A stretch of DNA of 5,362 nucleotides from Candidatus Agrococcus pullicola (GTDB lineage Bacteria; Actinomycetota; Actinomycetes; Actinomycetales; Microbacteriaceae): assembly GCA_019115685.1 (NCBI GenBank), contig DXDC01000450.1, positions 1 through 5,362 of the forward strand. Direction: 5' to 3'. The first letter of the stretch is position 1. The number at the start of each line of letters is the position of its first letter. The notes below the pieces were generated by a model. That model worked only from the letters and a program-made list of their open reading frames with translations. It was not told the origin of the DNA and made no database searches. Below, piece by piece: positions 1-5,362 of the stretch. Made by a program: the position numbers and the translations under genes.

Positions 1-2720
1 TGAGATTCACTGCGGTAAACGCCCTCGACTAGCGCGAACCTTGATCGTGGAACATCGCCGATCAGGGGCTCGGATTCTCTGTCGCCCTCGATGTATGAGG
101 GGTGACGAAGTTCATGACGAGTGACGATGGCGGCGGCTTGCCTTGCCGTGTAGAAGTCTGCCTCTTCGCCCGGCGCGTGCTGCTCGGGGTCGAATCGACT
201 GATCAGCTTCGATCCCCGATACGAGTACGACTCCCACTCGAAACCGGCGTCCGCGGCGAATTTGGCCGCTGGGGAAGTCTTGCCAGCGCGTATCAGCGTC
301 TTCTGGGAAAACGCCTCTTTACCGAATTTTTTGCAGGTGAACGGAACGTGCAGTTCCTTCAGCGCGACACACCCTCGAAATGCCTTCTTGCCGATCGATT
401 GAAGCTGATTATGCAGGCCTACGTGTGACAGCGATCGGCATCCCAGGAACGTCTCCGCCTTTACGTCTTGAACCAGGTAGGGCACATCGACTCGCGTCAA
501 CGAGCGGCAGAAGCCGAATGCCCCCGAACCGATGAAGTTGAGTTCATTGGGGAGCGCATCCTCACGGAGTTCGCGATCAGTGGTCATGACGTCACTAATG
601 CCGCGTTTGGAGAAGTAGTAGATCTCACTGAGCGATTCACACTCTCTGAAGCAGTCTTTTCCTATCCGGGTGAGCCCATAGGGCAGGATCACGGACACCA
701 GTCCAGCGGCCTTCCGGAATGTGCCGGGCCGAAGCTCGCTGAGACCATCGGGAAGTTCTACGTGGACTAGCGAAGAGCAACCCTCGAAAGCGCGGTCGCC
801 GATCTCCTGTACCGTGTCGGGGATATCGACCTCGACGAGTTCCGTGGCGTTGGCGAATGCACGCCGCCCTATGCGCTGAAGTCCTTCTGGAAGCACCACT
901 CTCTTGATCGTCACATGCGATTCGAATGATCCGTTGGCCAACGCAGTGACCGGCACACCGTCGATTTCGGCCGGCACATGCACGGTATGTTCACTTCCGC
1001 CGTACTTCTTGATCGTTCCCCTGCCCCCGACAACGTCGAAGCGGAAGTCATCCAGATTCGACACGGCGACAATTCCAGAAACTGATTCGTGCCCGGAATC
1101 AGAGTTAGAAGCCACTGCCGCACCGGCGGCAGAGGCAGTATTAATCCCCAGAGACTCTGGAGTGACGCCCGATGCCTCCGCAGGATACTTCTCCTTCCTA
1201 TTCAAGAAGGGATCGAACAGGTACCTCTTGCCAACCTTCTCAGGAGCGTAGGGCGCCTGCACGAGCACAAGATCAGGAGCCGAATTGCCCTCAATCAGAC
1301 TGACCCGATCCGGACTGATCGCGACATCCCAGCCGACGTAGTTCACGCCTGACAGGACTGACATTGCATCTCTAGCAATGGTCAGAACCTTGTCCCAGTG
1401 CGGCACCTGCGCACCGACGAAGCGCTTACCGGAGAACGGATGGGATTCTGCGACAATGCCCTTCTTATTCACTCCCGGAGTCACGATAACACCAGTGTCC
1501 TTGTCAACATCGCAAACGAAACCGTCAGCGCTGAAGTTGTCTGTGATGCTGTCGCCCCCGAACCGGATTCCGGTCGAAATAATGTGAACGCCCTCTTCGT
1601 CCTGCAGCGTAACGACGCGCACGGTATTTACCGAATGCGGGTAGAACTCGTTCAACTCAGAATGCTGCTGCACCGACTCTTCGACGAGCACGAGCGGTTT
1701 CGACATGAGGTCGTTGTAGAGCGCCGTCAAATGCTCTCGATCCGCCTTCAGATCGAGCTTGAATGTGCCCAAACCACCGCCGGAGCGTAGCGGTTTGCAG
1801 AATGCTTCATCGATACCGTCTGCGAAGTCAAGAAAGTCTTGCAGGGACGAGCCTTCTCGATTCACAAAGAACTTTCGATTGACATGTTCGGCATACACGT
1901 GATCGAAGATGTCCTTCTGCCCCAGAAGATCAAGATCGGACTTCACGTTAAATCGGTTGGAGAGCCTTTGGCTCAACTTTTGACGGGCATAGCCGTCTAT
2001 CTGTTCGTCGGTGAGTTCCCAACCTCTGTAACACATGTAGTAGGCGGGAATGATGTCGTACACCATTTGGAACCGGGTCATATGTTCGCGAACGCGTTGT
2101 TCGCTCCAACCCGTCTCTTGCATGACTTTCTTGCGGTTTTCCTTAGCTGTTGTGTTCCAGCCGCGGACTCGCTCGCGTATCTCTTTGTCGGTCTGCGCGA
2201 AGAAGCCGTACCCCGCATACTTTCGAAAATCTATGGTCGGCCACTTCTTCTTGGCAGCACGCATCTTCTCCTCGGCGACTTTAGGAGTCCAGCCGGTCTC
2301 GTGGCATACCTTCTGAATCTGCTCGCCTTCGCGCTCTATGTATCGTCGCACTGCGACCCGACGCGCGCGAGCGGTCTTGTAGGAGAAGAACTTCTGTTGA
2401 TTGAATTCGCTGAATGTAATGCCGTACTGAGTTCTCAACTCGTACATCGTCGCCAGCGCACGCCCGTAGGAGACCTGCATCCTGTCGGCTGCCAGAAGCA
2501 CAAAGCGGTCCTTGCCGCGCAACTCCTCAAGCTTGTCAGCAGGGATCAAATAGAGCCGGTCATCCACGAATTGTTCGGGTGTGACGCCATAGTTCTCTTC
2601 TGCCGTCTTCATCCGCTCGATAACGGATGACAACGAATCCCCCGTGGCGAGACGGACGCGAGCTGCCAGTACATTCAGTTTTCGTAAATCTTCAGCGGAA
2701 ATGCCCACCTGTTCCCCCAT
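1..2720 (-). CDS. ATP-grasp / BspA-type leucine-rich repeat fusion protein, C-terminus beyond the window
   Basis: I read this frame codon by codon: it stays open for 906 complete codons from ATG 2720 to the left edge, with no stop. An in-frame TAG at 2760-2762 limits the N-terminus. No clear Shine-Dalgarno precedes the ATG; GTG 2708, with GGGGGA four bases upstream, is an alternative start. Residues 1-264 look helical and contain a duplication. Residues about 265-490 match the sugar-transfer-associated ATP-grasp family (Pfam ATPgrasp_ST): K309-P310, the glycine loop GGGLG at 314-318, E347-E348, SVNTVR at 363-368, DNFS at 394-397, and GWDVA at 463-467 with D465, E477 and N479 as likely Mg ligands. 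Residues 515-550 are an Ala/Ser-rich linker, 565-827 are BspA-type repeats, and 828 onward is unrecognised. No signal peptide or membrane helix is seen, so it is probably cytoplasmic. ATP-grasp enzymes join a carboxylate to an amine or thiol using ATP; the substrate here is unknown. Local G+C is low and AGA, TTA, ATA and CTA codons occur, unlike the neighbours. Confidence 0.9.
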   Translation of the reverse strand, partial: MGEQVGISAEDLRKLNVLAARVRLATGDSLSSVIERMKTAEENYGVTPEQFVDDRLYLIPADKLEELRGKDRFVLLAADRMQVSYGRALATMYELRTQYGITFSEFNQQKFFSYKTARARRVAVRRYIEREGEQIQKVCHETGWTPKVAEEKMRAAKKKWPTIDFRKYAGYGFFAQTDKEIRERVRGWNTTAKENRKKVMQETGWSEQRVREHMTRFQMVYDIIPAYYMCYRGWELTDEQIDGYARQKLSQRLSNRFNVKSDLDLLGQKDIFDHVYAEHVNRKFFVNREGSSLQDFLDFADGIDEAFCKPLRSGGGLGTFKLDLKADREHLTALYNDLMSKPLVLVEESVQQHSELNEFYPHSVNTVRVVTLQDEEGVHIISTGIRFGGDSITDNFSADGFVCDVDKDTGVIVTPGVNKKGIVAESHPFSGKRFVGAQVPHWDKVLTIARDAMSVLSGVNYVGWDVAISPDRVSLIEGNSAPDLVLVQAPYAPEKVGKRYLFDPFLNRKEKYPAEASGVTPESLGINTASAAGAAVASNSDSGHESVSGIVAVSNLDDFRFDVVGGRGTIKKYGGSEHTVHVPAEIDGVPVTALANGSFESHVTIKRVVLPEGLQRIGRRAFANATELVEVDIPDTVQEIGDRAFEGCSSLVHVELPDGLSELRPGTFRKAAGLVSVILPYGLTRIGKDCFRECESLSEIYYFSKRGISDVMTTDRELREDALPNELNFIGSGAFGFCRSLTRVDVPYLVQDVKAETFLGCRSLSHVGLHNQLQSIGKKAFRGCVALKELHVPFTCKKFGKEAFSQKTLIRAGKTSPAAKFAADAGFEWESYSYRGSKLISRFDPEQHAPGEEADFYTARQAAAIVTRHELRHPSYIEGDRESEPLIGDVPRSRFALVEGVYRSES
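282..893 (-). repeat. BspA-type (LRR_5) leucine-rich repeat array, 23-codon units
   Basis: Residues 610-813 fall into 23-residue units beginning at 610, 633, 656, 679, 723, 746, 769 and 792 (the last is slightly short). A typical unit is LP-x-x-L-x-x-IG-x-x-AF-x-x-C-x-x-L-x-x-V, for example IPDTVQEIGDRAFEGCSSL at 633-651. Before the array, residues 568-600 show the usual BspA entry (GTIKKYGGS, then AEIDGVPVTAL). After it, GKTSPAAKFAADAGF at 813-827 resembles the usual BspA exit motif. About 21 non-repeat residues (702-722) interrupt the array between units four and five. The DNA of the units has diverged, so this is a protein-level repeat and not a recent tandem duplication. Such repeats form curved binding surfaces and are usually secreted; here they follow a cytoplasmic-looking enzyme. 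Confidence 0.9.
1251..1928 (-). other. ATP-grasp catalytic domain (sugar-transfer-associated type) within the fusion gene
   Basis: This span encodes residues 265-490. Elements appear in family order: a short approach segment with NRKFF at 283-287, the ATP-lysine strand (K309-P310), the glycine-rich loop, the hinge strand LVLVEE ending at E348, QQH at 351-353, SVNTVRVVTL at 363-372, IRFGG at 385-389, DNFS at 394-397, HPF at 427-429, VPHWD at 439-443, and VGWDVAISPD followed by LIEGNS at 475-480. D465, E477 and N479 sit where ATP-grasp enzymes hold Mg-ATP, and R368 and R386 are likely phosphate contacts. The core is complete, so I expect an active enzyme. Known members often lie near polysaccharide or sugar-transfer genes, but none is visible here. 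The domain boundaries are approximate. Confidence 0.82.
1980..2312 (-). repeat. Internal duplication of about 60 residues in the N-terminal helical region
   Basis: Residues 137-181 and 198-241 align at an offset of 61, then 60 after a one-residue gap. Shared positions include K137/K198, V138/V199, the ETGW block at 141-144 and 202-205, E151/E212, M153/M214, W160/Y221, I163/I224, Y168/Y228, Y171/Y231, F174/W234, T177-D178/T237-D238 and I181/I241. Two more distant copies may lie earlier, around YGVTPEQF (44-51) and YGITFSEF (99-106), each with an aromatic-Gly-x-Thr core followed by a likely helix. I do not recognise a named domain. The layout suggests repeated helical hairpins that could form a binding platform ahead of the catalytic domain. 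Confidence 0.6.
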
Positions 2721-2838
2721 TCGTGCCGTGACGCTCGATCCATGTTTGGCGTGGCCATACTAGACCCCGAAGACAGGTATTTCCGGTGAATCTAGTTGTC
2801 CGCACAGACGATCGCGTCGCATAAACAGCCAAGCACAG
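2721..2838 (-). other. Gap between rnhB and the fusion gene
   Basis: These 118 bases separate the rnhB stop from ATG 2720. I see no hairpin followed by a T run and no convincing -35/-10 pair. Read on the minus strand, TTGGCT (2833-2828) and TAGATT are both present, but their spacing is about twice the usual. The gap is long enough to hold a promoter, so the fusion gene may be transcribed separately from rnhB, but the sequence does not settle this. Confidence 0.4.
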
Positions 2839-3462
2839 TCAACGCAGCCAGGTTTGACGATGCAACACACTGGGTCCGTGCTCGCGGATCGCGGCAAGGT
2901 GCGCCGCTGTTCCGTACCCCTTATTGGAATCCCAGGCATAGTGGGGCTCGCGCAGCGACGCCGCCTTCATGTACTCATCGCGCGCGACTTTCGCATAGCA
3001 GGCCGCTGCGGCAACGGAGACACAGTCGCGGTCCGCCTTCGCCCGCACAGTAATCGGCATGGGAATGGGCAGCACATCGCTCAGCCAATCGTGGCTGCCA
3101 TCAAGCAGAACGTGGCAGCGTTCGAGCTCGACTCCCTGACTCCGCAGATCTTCGAGGGCGAGCACGGCTGCATCTGCAAGGCACCTGGAAATGCCCGCTC
3201 CGTCGATTCTGTCGGCGTCGACCCAGCCCAAACCAACCGTCGTCCACTGCCGCAGCTGTGGAGCGATGAGCTCTCGGCGGCGCTGCGTGAGCGTCTTCGA
3301 GTCCCGCAGCCCCTCAGGCCACGTCGTATGCTCTGCCGTCAGCAGCGCAGCACCGACGGTCACCGGCCCCGCGATCGCCCCCCTGCCGACCTCATCGATG
3401 CCGACAACGAACTCGCACTCGCGCAGAATCTCGTTCTCGACATCCACCGAAGGATAGATCAC
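2839..3462 (-). CDS. rnhB: Ribonuclease HII
   Basis: RNase HII cuts the RNA strand of RNA-DNA hybrids and single ribonucleotides misincorporated into DNA, supporting ribonucleotide excision repair in the cytoplasm. The 207-residue product has a normal length for the family. The signature GIDEVGRGAIAGPV is at 21-34, DSKTL at 54-58, LLDGS at 119-123, and KADRD at 142-146 leads into the Ala-rich helix and AKVARD at 157-162. The four metal-binding acids are all present: D23, E24, D121 and D144. The start is GTG at 3462, chosen because it gives the right N-terminal length and its last two bases form part of the lepB TGA stop. No good Shine-Dalgarno is visible, so translation probably depends on ribosomes finishing lepB. 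The rplS-lepB-rnhB order is the usual actinobacterial one, for example in Mycobacterium tuberculosis. Confidence 0.97.
   Translation of the reverse strand: MIYPSVDVENEILRECEFVVGIDEVGRGAIAGPVTVGAALLTAEHTTWPEGLRDSKTLTQRRRELIAPQLRQWTTVGLGWVDADRIDGAGISRCLADAAVLALEDLRSQGVELERCHVLLDGSHDWLSDVLPIPMPITVRAKADRDCVSVAAAACYAKVARDEYMKAASLREPHYAWDSNKGYGTAAHLAAIREHGPSVLHRQTWLR
3459..3462 (-). other. GTGA stop/start overlap of lepB and rnhB
   Basis: The minus strand reads GTGA here: GTG (3462-3460) starts rnhB and TGA (3461-3459) ends lepB. With no separate strong ribosome binding site for rnhB, this points to translational coupling and one transcript for the two genes. Confidence 0.85.
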
Positions 3463-4196
3463 GGCGTACCGTCGGGAACACCCGAGAACGTCCCCGAATG
3501 ATTATCGAGCCAAGACCACCGATCCATGGGCCACGTAATCACGATCGCTCTGCCCACGAGGTTGTCGTGCGGGACGAAACCGTCGTGCGGGCCGTCCTGA
3601 TGCGAACGCGAATCGGCCGAGTGGTACCGGTTATCGCCCATGACCCAGTAGGAACCCTCCGGCACGGTTACGTCGAACTCGATACCGGAAGCCGGCAGCC
3701 CCTCCTGATCAAGCTGCAGATACTGCTCATTGATCGGCACGCCATTGACGAGGAGCTGACCGAAATCATTGCAGCATTCAACGGTGTCGCCGGGGAGCCC
3801 GATGACTCGTTTTACCAAGTAGCCATGGGATTCGTCGGGCGCCAGCCCTATGAACACCATCGTGTCCCTGAAGACCCCGGCAACGCCACCGGGTGACTCC
3901 GCGGGAGGCGCGTGCAGCCAACCACCGGGATCCTCGAACACGACGACGTCACCACGTTGCACGTCAATCGGGCCCGGTGTCAGCAGGCTCACAGCAATGC
4001 GGTCGTTGACCTGCAGCGTATTCGCCATCGACTCCGAGGGAATGTAGAACGGCTTGAGCAGGAATGTCTTCACCAGGAAGGATATGAGCACCGCAAGCAG
4101 AAAGACGACAACGAGGTCGCGAAGCAGCAGTAGTGCGCTTCTACCGAAGCTCGAAGGAGAAGACTTCTCCGCGTGTCGAGCTGTTGTCTCTGCCAT
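3459..4196 (-). CDS. lepB: Signal peptidase I
   Basis: This membrane-bound serine protease removes signal peptides from exported proteins on the outer face of the membrane. From ATG 4196 the product is 245 residues. A charged, Ser-rich N-terminus (1-26) is followed by one membrane helix at about 27-45, then the catalytic box FYIPSESM at 50-57, where S56 is the nucleophile. KRVIGLPGD at 129-137 supplies the general base K129, and the family box GDNRYHSADSR is at 187-197. No second C-terminal membrane helix is seen, as is common in Gram-positive enzymes of this type. The frame also extends upstream to TTG 4220, but ATG 4196 is preferred because AGGGGG lies four bases before it. It sits between rplS and rnhB, overlapping rnhB by four bases. 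Confidence 0.96.
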   Translation of the reverse strand: MAETTARHAEKSSPSSFGRSALLLLRDLVVVFLLAVLISFLVKTFLLKPFYIPSESMANTLQVNDRIAVSLLTPGPIDVQRGDVVVFEDPGGWLHAPPAESPGGVAGVFRDTMVFIGLAPDESHGYLVKRVIGLPGDTVECCNDFGQLLVNGVPINEQYLQLDQEGLPASGIEFDVTVPEGSYWVMGDNRYHSADSRSHQDGPHDGFVPHDNLVGRAIVITWPMDRWSWLDNHSGTFSGVPDGTP

Positions 4197-4200
4197 CGAA

Positions 4201-4206
4201 CCCCCT
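4201..4206 (-). promoter_or_regulatory. Ribosome binding site deciding the lepB start
   Basis: AGGGGG on the minus strand ends four bases before ATG 4196. It supports that start over the longer frame from TTG 4220, which would add eight residues and has no comparable site. Confidence 0.65.
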
Positions 4207-4209
4207 GCA

Positions 4210-4219
4210 TGCCTAGGCA
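4210..4219. repeat. 10-bp perfect palindrome upstream of lepB
   Basis: TGCCTAGGCA is self-complementary and lies just before the lepB ribosome binding site. It could be a small protein-binding site, but palindromes this short also arise by chance and there is no second copy nearby. No function is claimed. Confidence 0.25.
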
Positions 4220-4268
4220 AGCATACCCATAAGACCGGTGAGCGCAGTGAGCATCACCGTGATACGCG

Positions 4269-4300
4269 AAGGGCGGGTGATCCGATGACCACCCGCCCTT
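4269..4300 (-). terminator. GC-rich hairpin after rplS, possible terminator or processing stem
   Basis: Arms AAGGGCGGGTG (4269-4279) and CACCCGCCCTT (4290-4300) are perfectly complementary over 11 bp around a 10-base loop. The stem begins about 11 bases beyond the rplS stop. There is no T run on the minus-strand exit side (it continues CGCGTATC), so it is not a classical intrinsic terminator. Stems of this kind are common at gene ends in high-GC bacteria, where they may end or attenuate transcription or protect the 3' end of the rplS mRNA. Some read-through to lepB is likely. Confidence 0.7.
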
Positions 4301-4311
4301 GAAGAGTGTGC

Positions 4312-4659
4312 TTAGTTCTCGCGCTTCTCTCGGATGCGAGCAGCCTTGCCGACTCGGTCGCGCAGGTAGTAGAGCTTCGCGCGGCGAACGTCACCGCGGC
4401 TCACGAGCTCGATCTTGTCGATGTTCGGCGAGTGCACCGGGAACGTACGCTCAACGCCGACCTGGAAAGAAAGCTTGCGAACCGTGAAGGTCTCGCCGAT
4501 GCCGCGTCCCTGACGGGCGATCACAACGCCCTGGAAGATCTGGATACGCGAACGGCTGCCCTCGATAATGCTCACGTGCACCTTGACGGTGTCACCGGCG
4601 CGGAAGTCGGGCAGATCGGTCTTGAGGCTCTGAGCGTCAAGGTCCTGAAGAATATGCAT
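4312..4659 (-). CDS. rplS: 50S ribosomal protein L19
   Basis: L19 is a component of the large ribosomal subunit located at the 30S-50S interface. The 115-residue product from ATG 4659 matches the family closely: [11 protein letters not shown] at 19-29, [17 protein letters not shown] at 31-47, ETFTVRK at 56-62, [12 protein letters not shown] at 67-78, and [13 protein letters not shown] at 88-100, then a basic tail. An in-frame ATG at 4731 would add 24 residues. I reject it because the family normally starts just before the [12 protein letters not shown] segment and the extension looks like untranslated leader. AGAGAG (4670-4675) lies ten bases before ATG 4659 and is the probable ribosome binding site. 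It opens the rplS-lepB-rnhB series. Confidence 0.97.
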   Translation of the reverse strand: MHILQDLDAQSLKTDLPDFRAGDTVKVHVSIIEGSRSRIQIFQGVVIARQGRGIGETFTVRKLSFQVGVERTFPVHSPNIDKIELVSRGDVRRAKLYYLRDRVGKAARIREKREN

Positions 4660-4671
4660 GGCGTTATCGCT

Positions 4672-4748
4672 CTCTGCAGTCGCCGCTGGTCGGCTGCTCG
4701 TTCGTTGTCGTTGAGGGCGTGCCAGCTCCATGCTCCCCAGCGGCAGAG
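4672..4748 (-). promoter_or_regulatory. Candidate structured leader of the rplS mRNA
   Basis: In minus-strand RNA sense, CTCTGC (4748-4743) can pair with GCAGAG (4677-4672), and CGCTGG (4742-4737) with CCAGCG (4689-4684). Together they make 12 bp broken only by a six-base bulge (4683-4678). An alternative register extends the inner helix to 8 bp (4682-4689 with 4737-4744). The stem encloses 47 bases. The outer arm covers most of AGAGAG (4670-4675), the likely rplS ribosome binding site, so the fold could control L19 translation. I know of L19 leader RNAs in other phyla but cannot match this one to them. It may be a chance fold in GC-rich DNA. Confidence 0.4.
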
Positions 4749-4769
4749 GCTGCGCATGGCACAGCTACC

Positions 4770-4799
4770 TATCTTGCCACATGTTTCGGCATCGCGAAA
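4770..4799 (-). promoter_or_regulatory. Weak promoter candidate for rplS
   Basis: On the minus strand TTTCGC (4799-4794) and AAGATA (4775-4770) are separated by 18 bases, an acceptable spacing with poor matches to the consensus hexamers. A start from here would give a leader of roughly 100 bases that includes the stem described at 4672-4748. This is the best pair I can find in the gap, and it is weak. Confidence 0.22.
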
Positions 4800-4800
4800 C
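4783..4800. repeat. Short inverted repeat after the membrane protein gene
   Basis: On the minus strand GTTTCG (4800-4795) and CGAAAC (4788-4783) form a perfect 6-bp inverted repeat around a six-base loop, ten bases beyond the stop of the upstream gene. No T run follows, so it is a poor terminator. It overlaps the weak rplS promoter candidate and could be an operator, or chance. Confidence 0.3.
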
Positions 4801-4810
4801 CAGCCAGGCA

Positions 4811-5362
4811 TCAACGATCTTCGTCGTTATCCTCGACGATGATGCGCTGCCCGCTCTGAGGACCATCCGCGCTCTCGAACGTTGCATCCATCTGGATAGG
4901 CCGCCGTGTTCCGTGTGCCTCTTCCTGCATACGCTCCGCGTAGTCCTGCAGTCTGCGTTGCGTGTCACGCGCGAACGCCCGGATCTGCTTCCACAGCACA
5001 ACTGCTCCGAAGACCGGAACGGCAAGACCGATGATGGCCGACAGCGCACTCGAGGCCGGAAGCGCCCCGTCGCCTGCGAGCGCACTCAGTGCACTGGCAG
5101 GGCCGTCGGCGCCGTCGACGACAACGAAGAACCCGTAGAGCAGGAACAGCGAGAGCCACGAACCCACCCATGCCGCGTCTGCCCACGTGACCGCCTTCGT
5201 CTTTCGAACATCGCGCCGCAGTGTTGTCACGCCCACGACGACGGCAATTCCGAGCGCGAACACGGGTGCCAAGAGCGTGAACAGGAGCAGCGCAGTACCG
5301 AGCGGCGCGCCGAACAGCGTTCTTCCGAACATGACCCAGCCCGGCATGAAGACGATGCTCAC
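4811..5362 (-). CDS. Small membrane protein of unknown function, N-terminus uncertain at window edge
   Basis: The frame is open to the right edge, where GTG 5362 is the last codon; that may be the start, or the gene may extend further. ATG codons at residues 6 and 11 are other options. The visible 183 residues hold three likely membrane helices, at about 22-45, 64-82 and 106-124. Between helices two and three is a loop rich in Ala, Gly and Ser (83-105). After helix three comes a charged, probably helical stretch with coiled-coil character (125-152) and an acidic C-terminal tail ending DNDEDR. By the positive-inside rule, the Arg/Lys segment at 49-56 and the region after 125 should be cytoplasmic. 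I do not recognise a family. It lies 151 bases upstream of rplS in the same direction, a place where trmD is often found in other bacteria. Confidence 0.75.
   Translation of the reverse strand: MSIVFMPGWVMFGRTLFGAPLGTALLLFTLLAPVFALGIAVVVGVTTLRRDVRKTKAVTWADAAWVGSWLSLFLLYGFFVVVDGADGPASALSALAGDGALPASSALSAIIGLAVPVFGAVVLWKQIRAFARDTQRRLQDYAERMQEEAHGTRRPIQMDATFESADGPQSGQRIIVEDNDEDR

Noticed and set aside
1839..2630. Long plus-strand open frame of 263 codons opposite the fusion gene
   Set aside because: It lies wholly antisense to the ATP-grasp gene, shows no recognisable motif, and is explained by the codon pattern of the minus-strand gene.
1..2720. CRISPR, insertion sequence or tRNA signals in or beside the accessory gene
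   Set aside because: I found no direct DNA repeats with spacers, no transposase motifs, no terminal inverted repeats and no cloverleaf. The repeats present exist at protein level only.
2675..2758. 27-codon minus-strand open frame overlapping the start of the fusion gene, a possible leader peptide
   Set aside because: There is no convincing ribosome binding site and no telling run of codons, and short frames of this size are expected by chance.
2854..3501. Plus-strand open frame of 215 codons opposite rnhB
   Set aside because: The minus strand encodes an unambiguous RNase HII with all catalytic residues; the plus frame is a shadow of it.
4660..4731. N-terminal extension of rplS from ATG 4731
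   Set aside because: The 24 extra residues do not resemble L19. The family start fits ATG 4659, and the purine-rich site before ATG 4731 is too close to it.
4572..4814. Minus-strand frame of 80 codons overlapping the rplS leader and start
   Set aside because: It overlaps rplS in another frame, has no recognisable motif and no good ribosome binding site.

Overview
The window looks like a piece of a high-GC Gram-positive chromosome, most likely an actinobacterium of the Micrococcales and possibly Microbacteriaceae. The evidence is the L19 sequence, the G+C-rich codon use of the housekeeping genes, and the gene order rplS-lepB-rnhB, which is conserved in actinobacteria. Every gene I can support lies on the minus strand, so the window reads from right to left. 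The assignment below class level is inference.

Right part (5362 to 2839): a small three-helix membrane protein of unknown function, open at the window edge, is followed by rplS (ribosomal protein L19), lepB (type I signal peptidase) and rnhB (ribonuclease HII). A 151-base gap upstream of rplS can fold into a long stem that would cover the likely ribosome binding site. A perfect 11-bp GC-rich hairpin sits just after the rplS stop. lepB and rnhB overlap by four bases (GTGA), which suggests translational coupling.

Left part (2720 to 1): where many actinobacteria have a DUF2469 gene after rnhB, this window has a single very large minus-strand gene that runs off the left edge (at least 906 codons, no internal stop when read codon by codon). 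Its product begins with an alpha-helical region carrying an internal duplication. An ATP-grasp domain of the sugar-transfer-associated type follows, with its main ATP and metal residues intact. Then come an Ala/Ser-rich linker, about eight 23-residue BspA-type leucine-rich repeats, and the start of a further C-terminal region. No signal peptide or membrane segment is visible, so an enzyme and a repeat type usually found on cell surfaces seem to be joined in one cytoplasmic protein. Hand-counted stretches of this gene are 43-47 % G+C, against 67-68 % in samples of rplS and rnhB, which fits an acquired accessory gene.

The housekeeping genes serve translation (L19), protein export (signal peptidase I) and removal of RNA from DNA (RNase HII). 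The fusion gene has no evident functional link to them. It is the most noteworthy item in the window.
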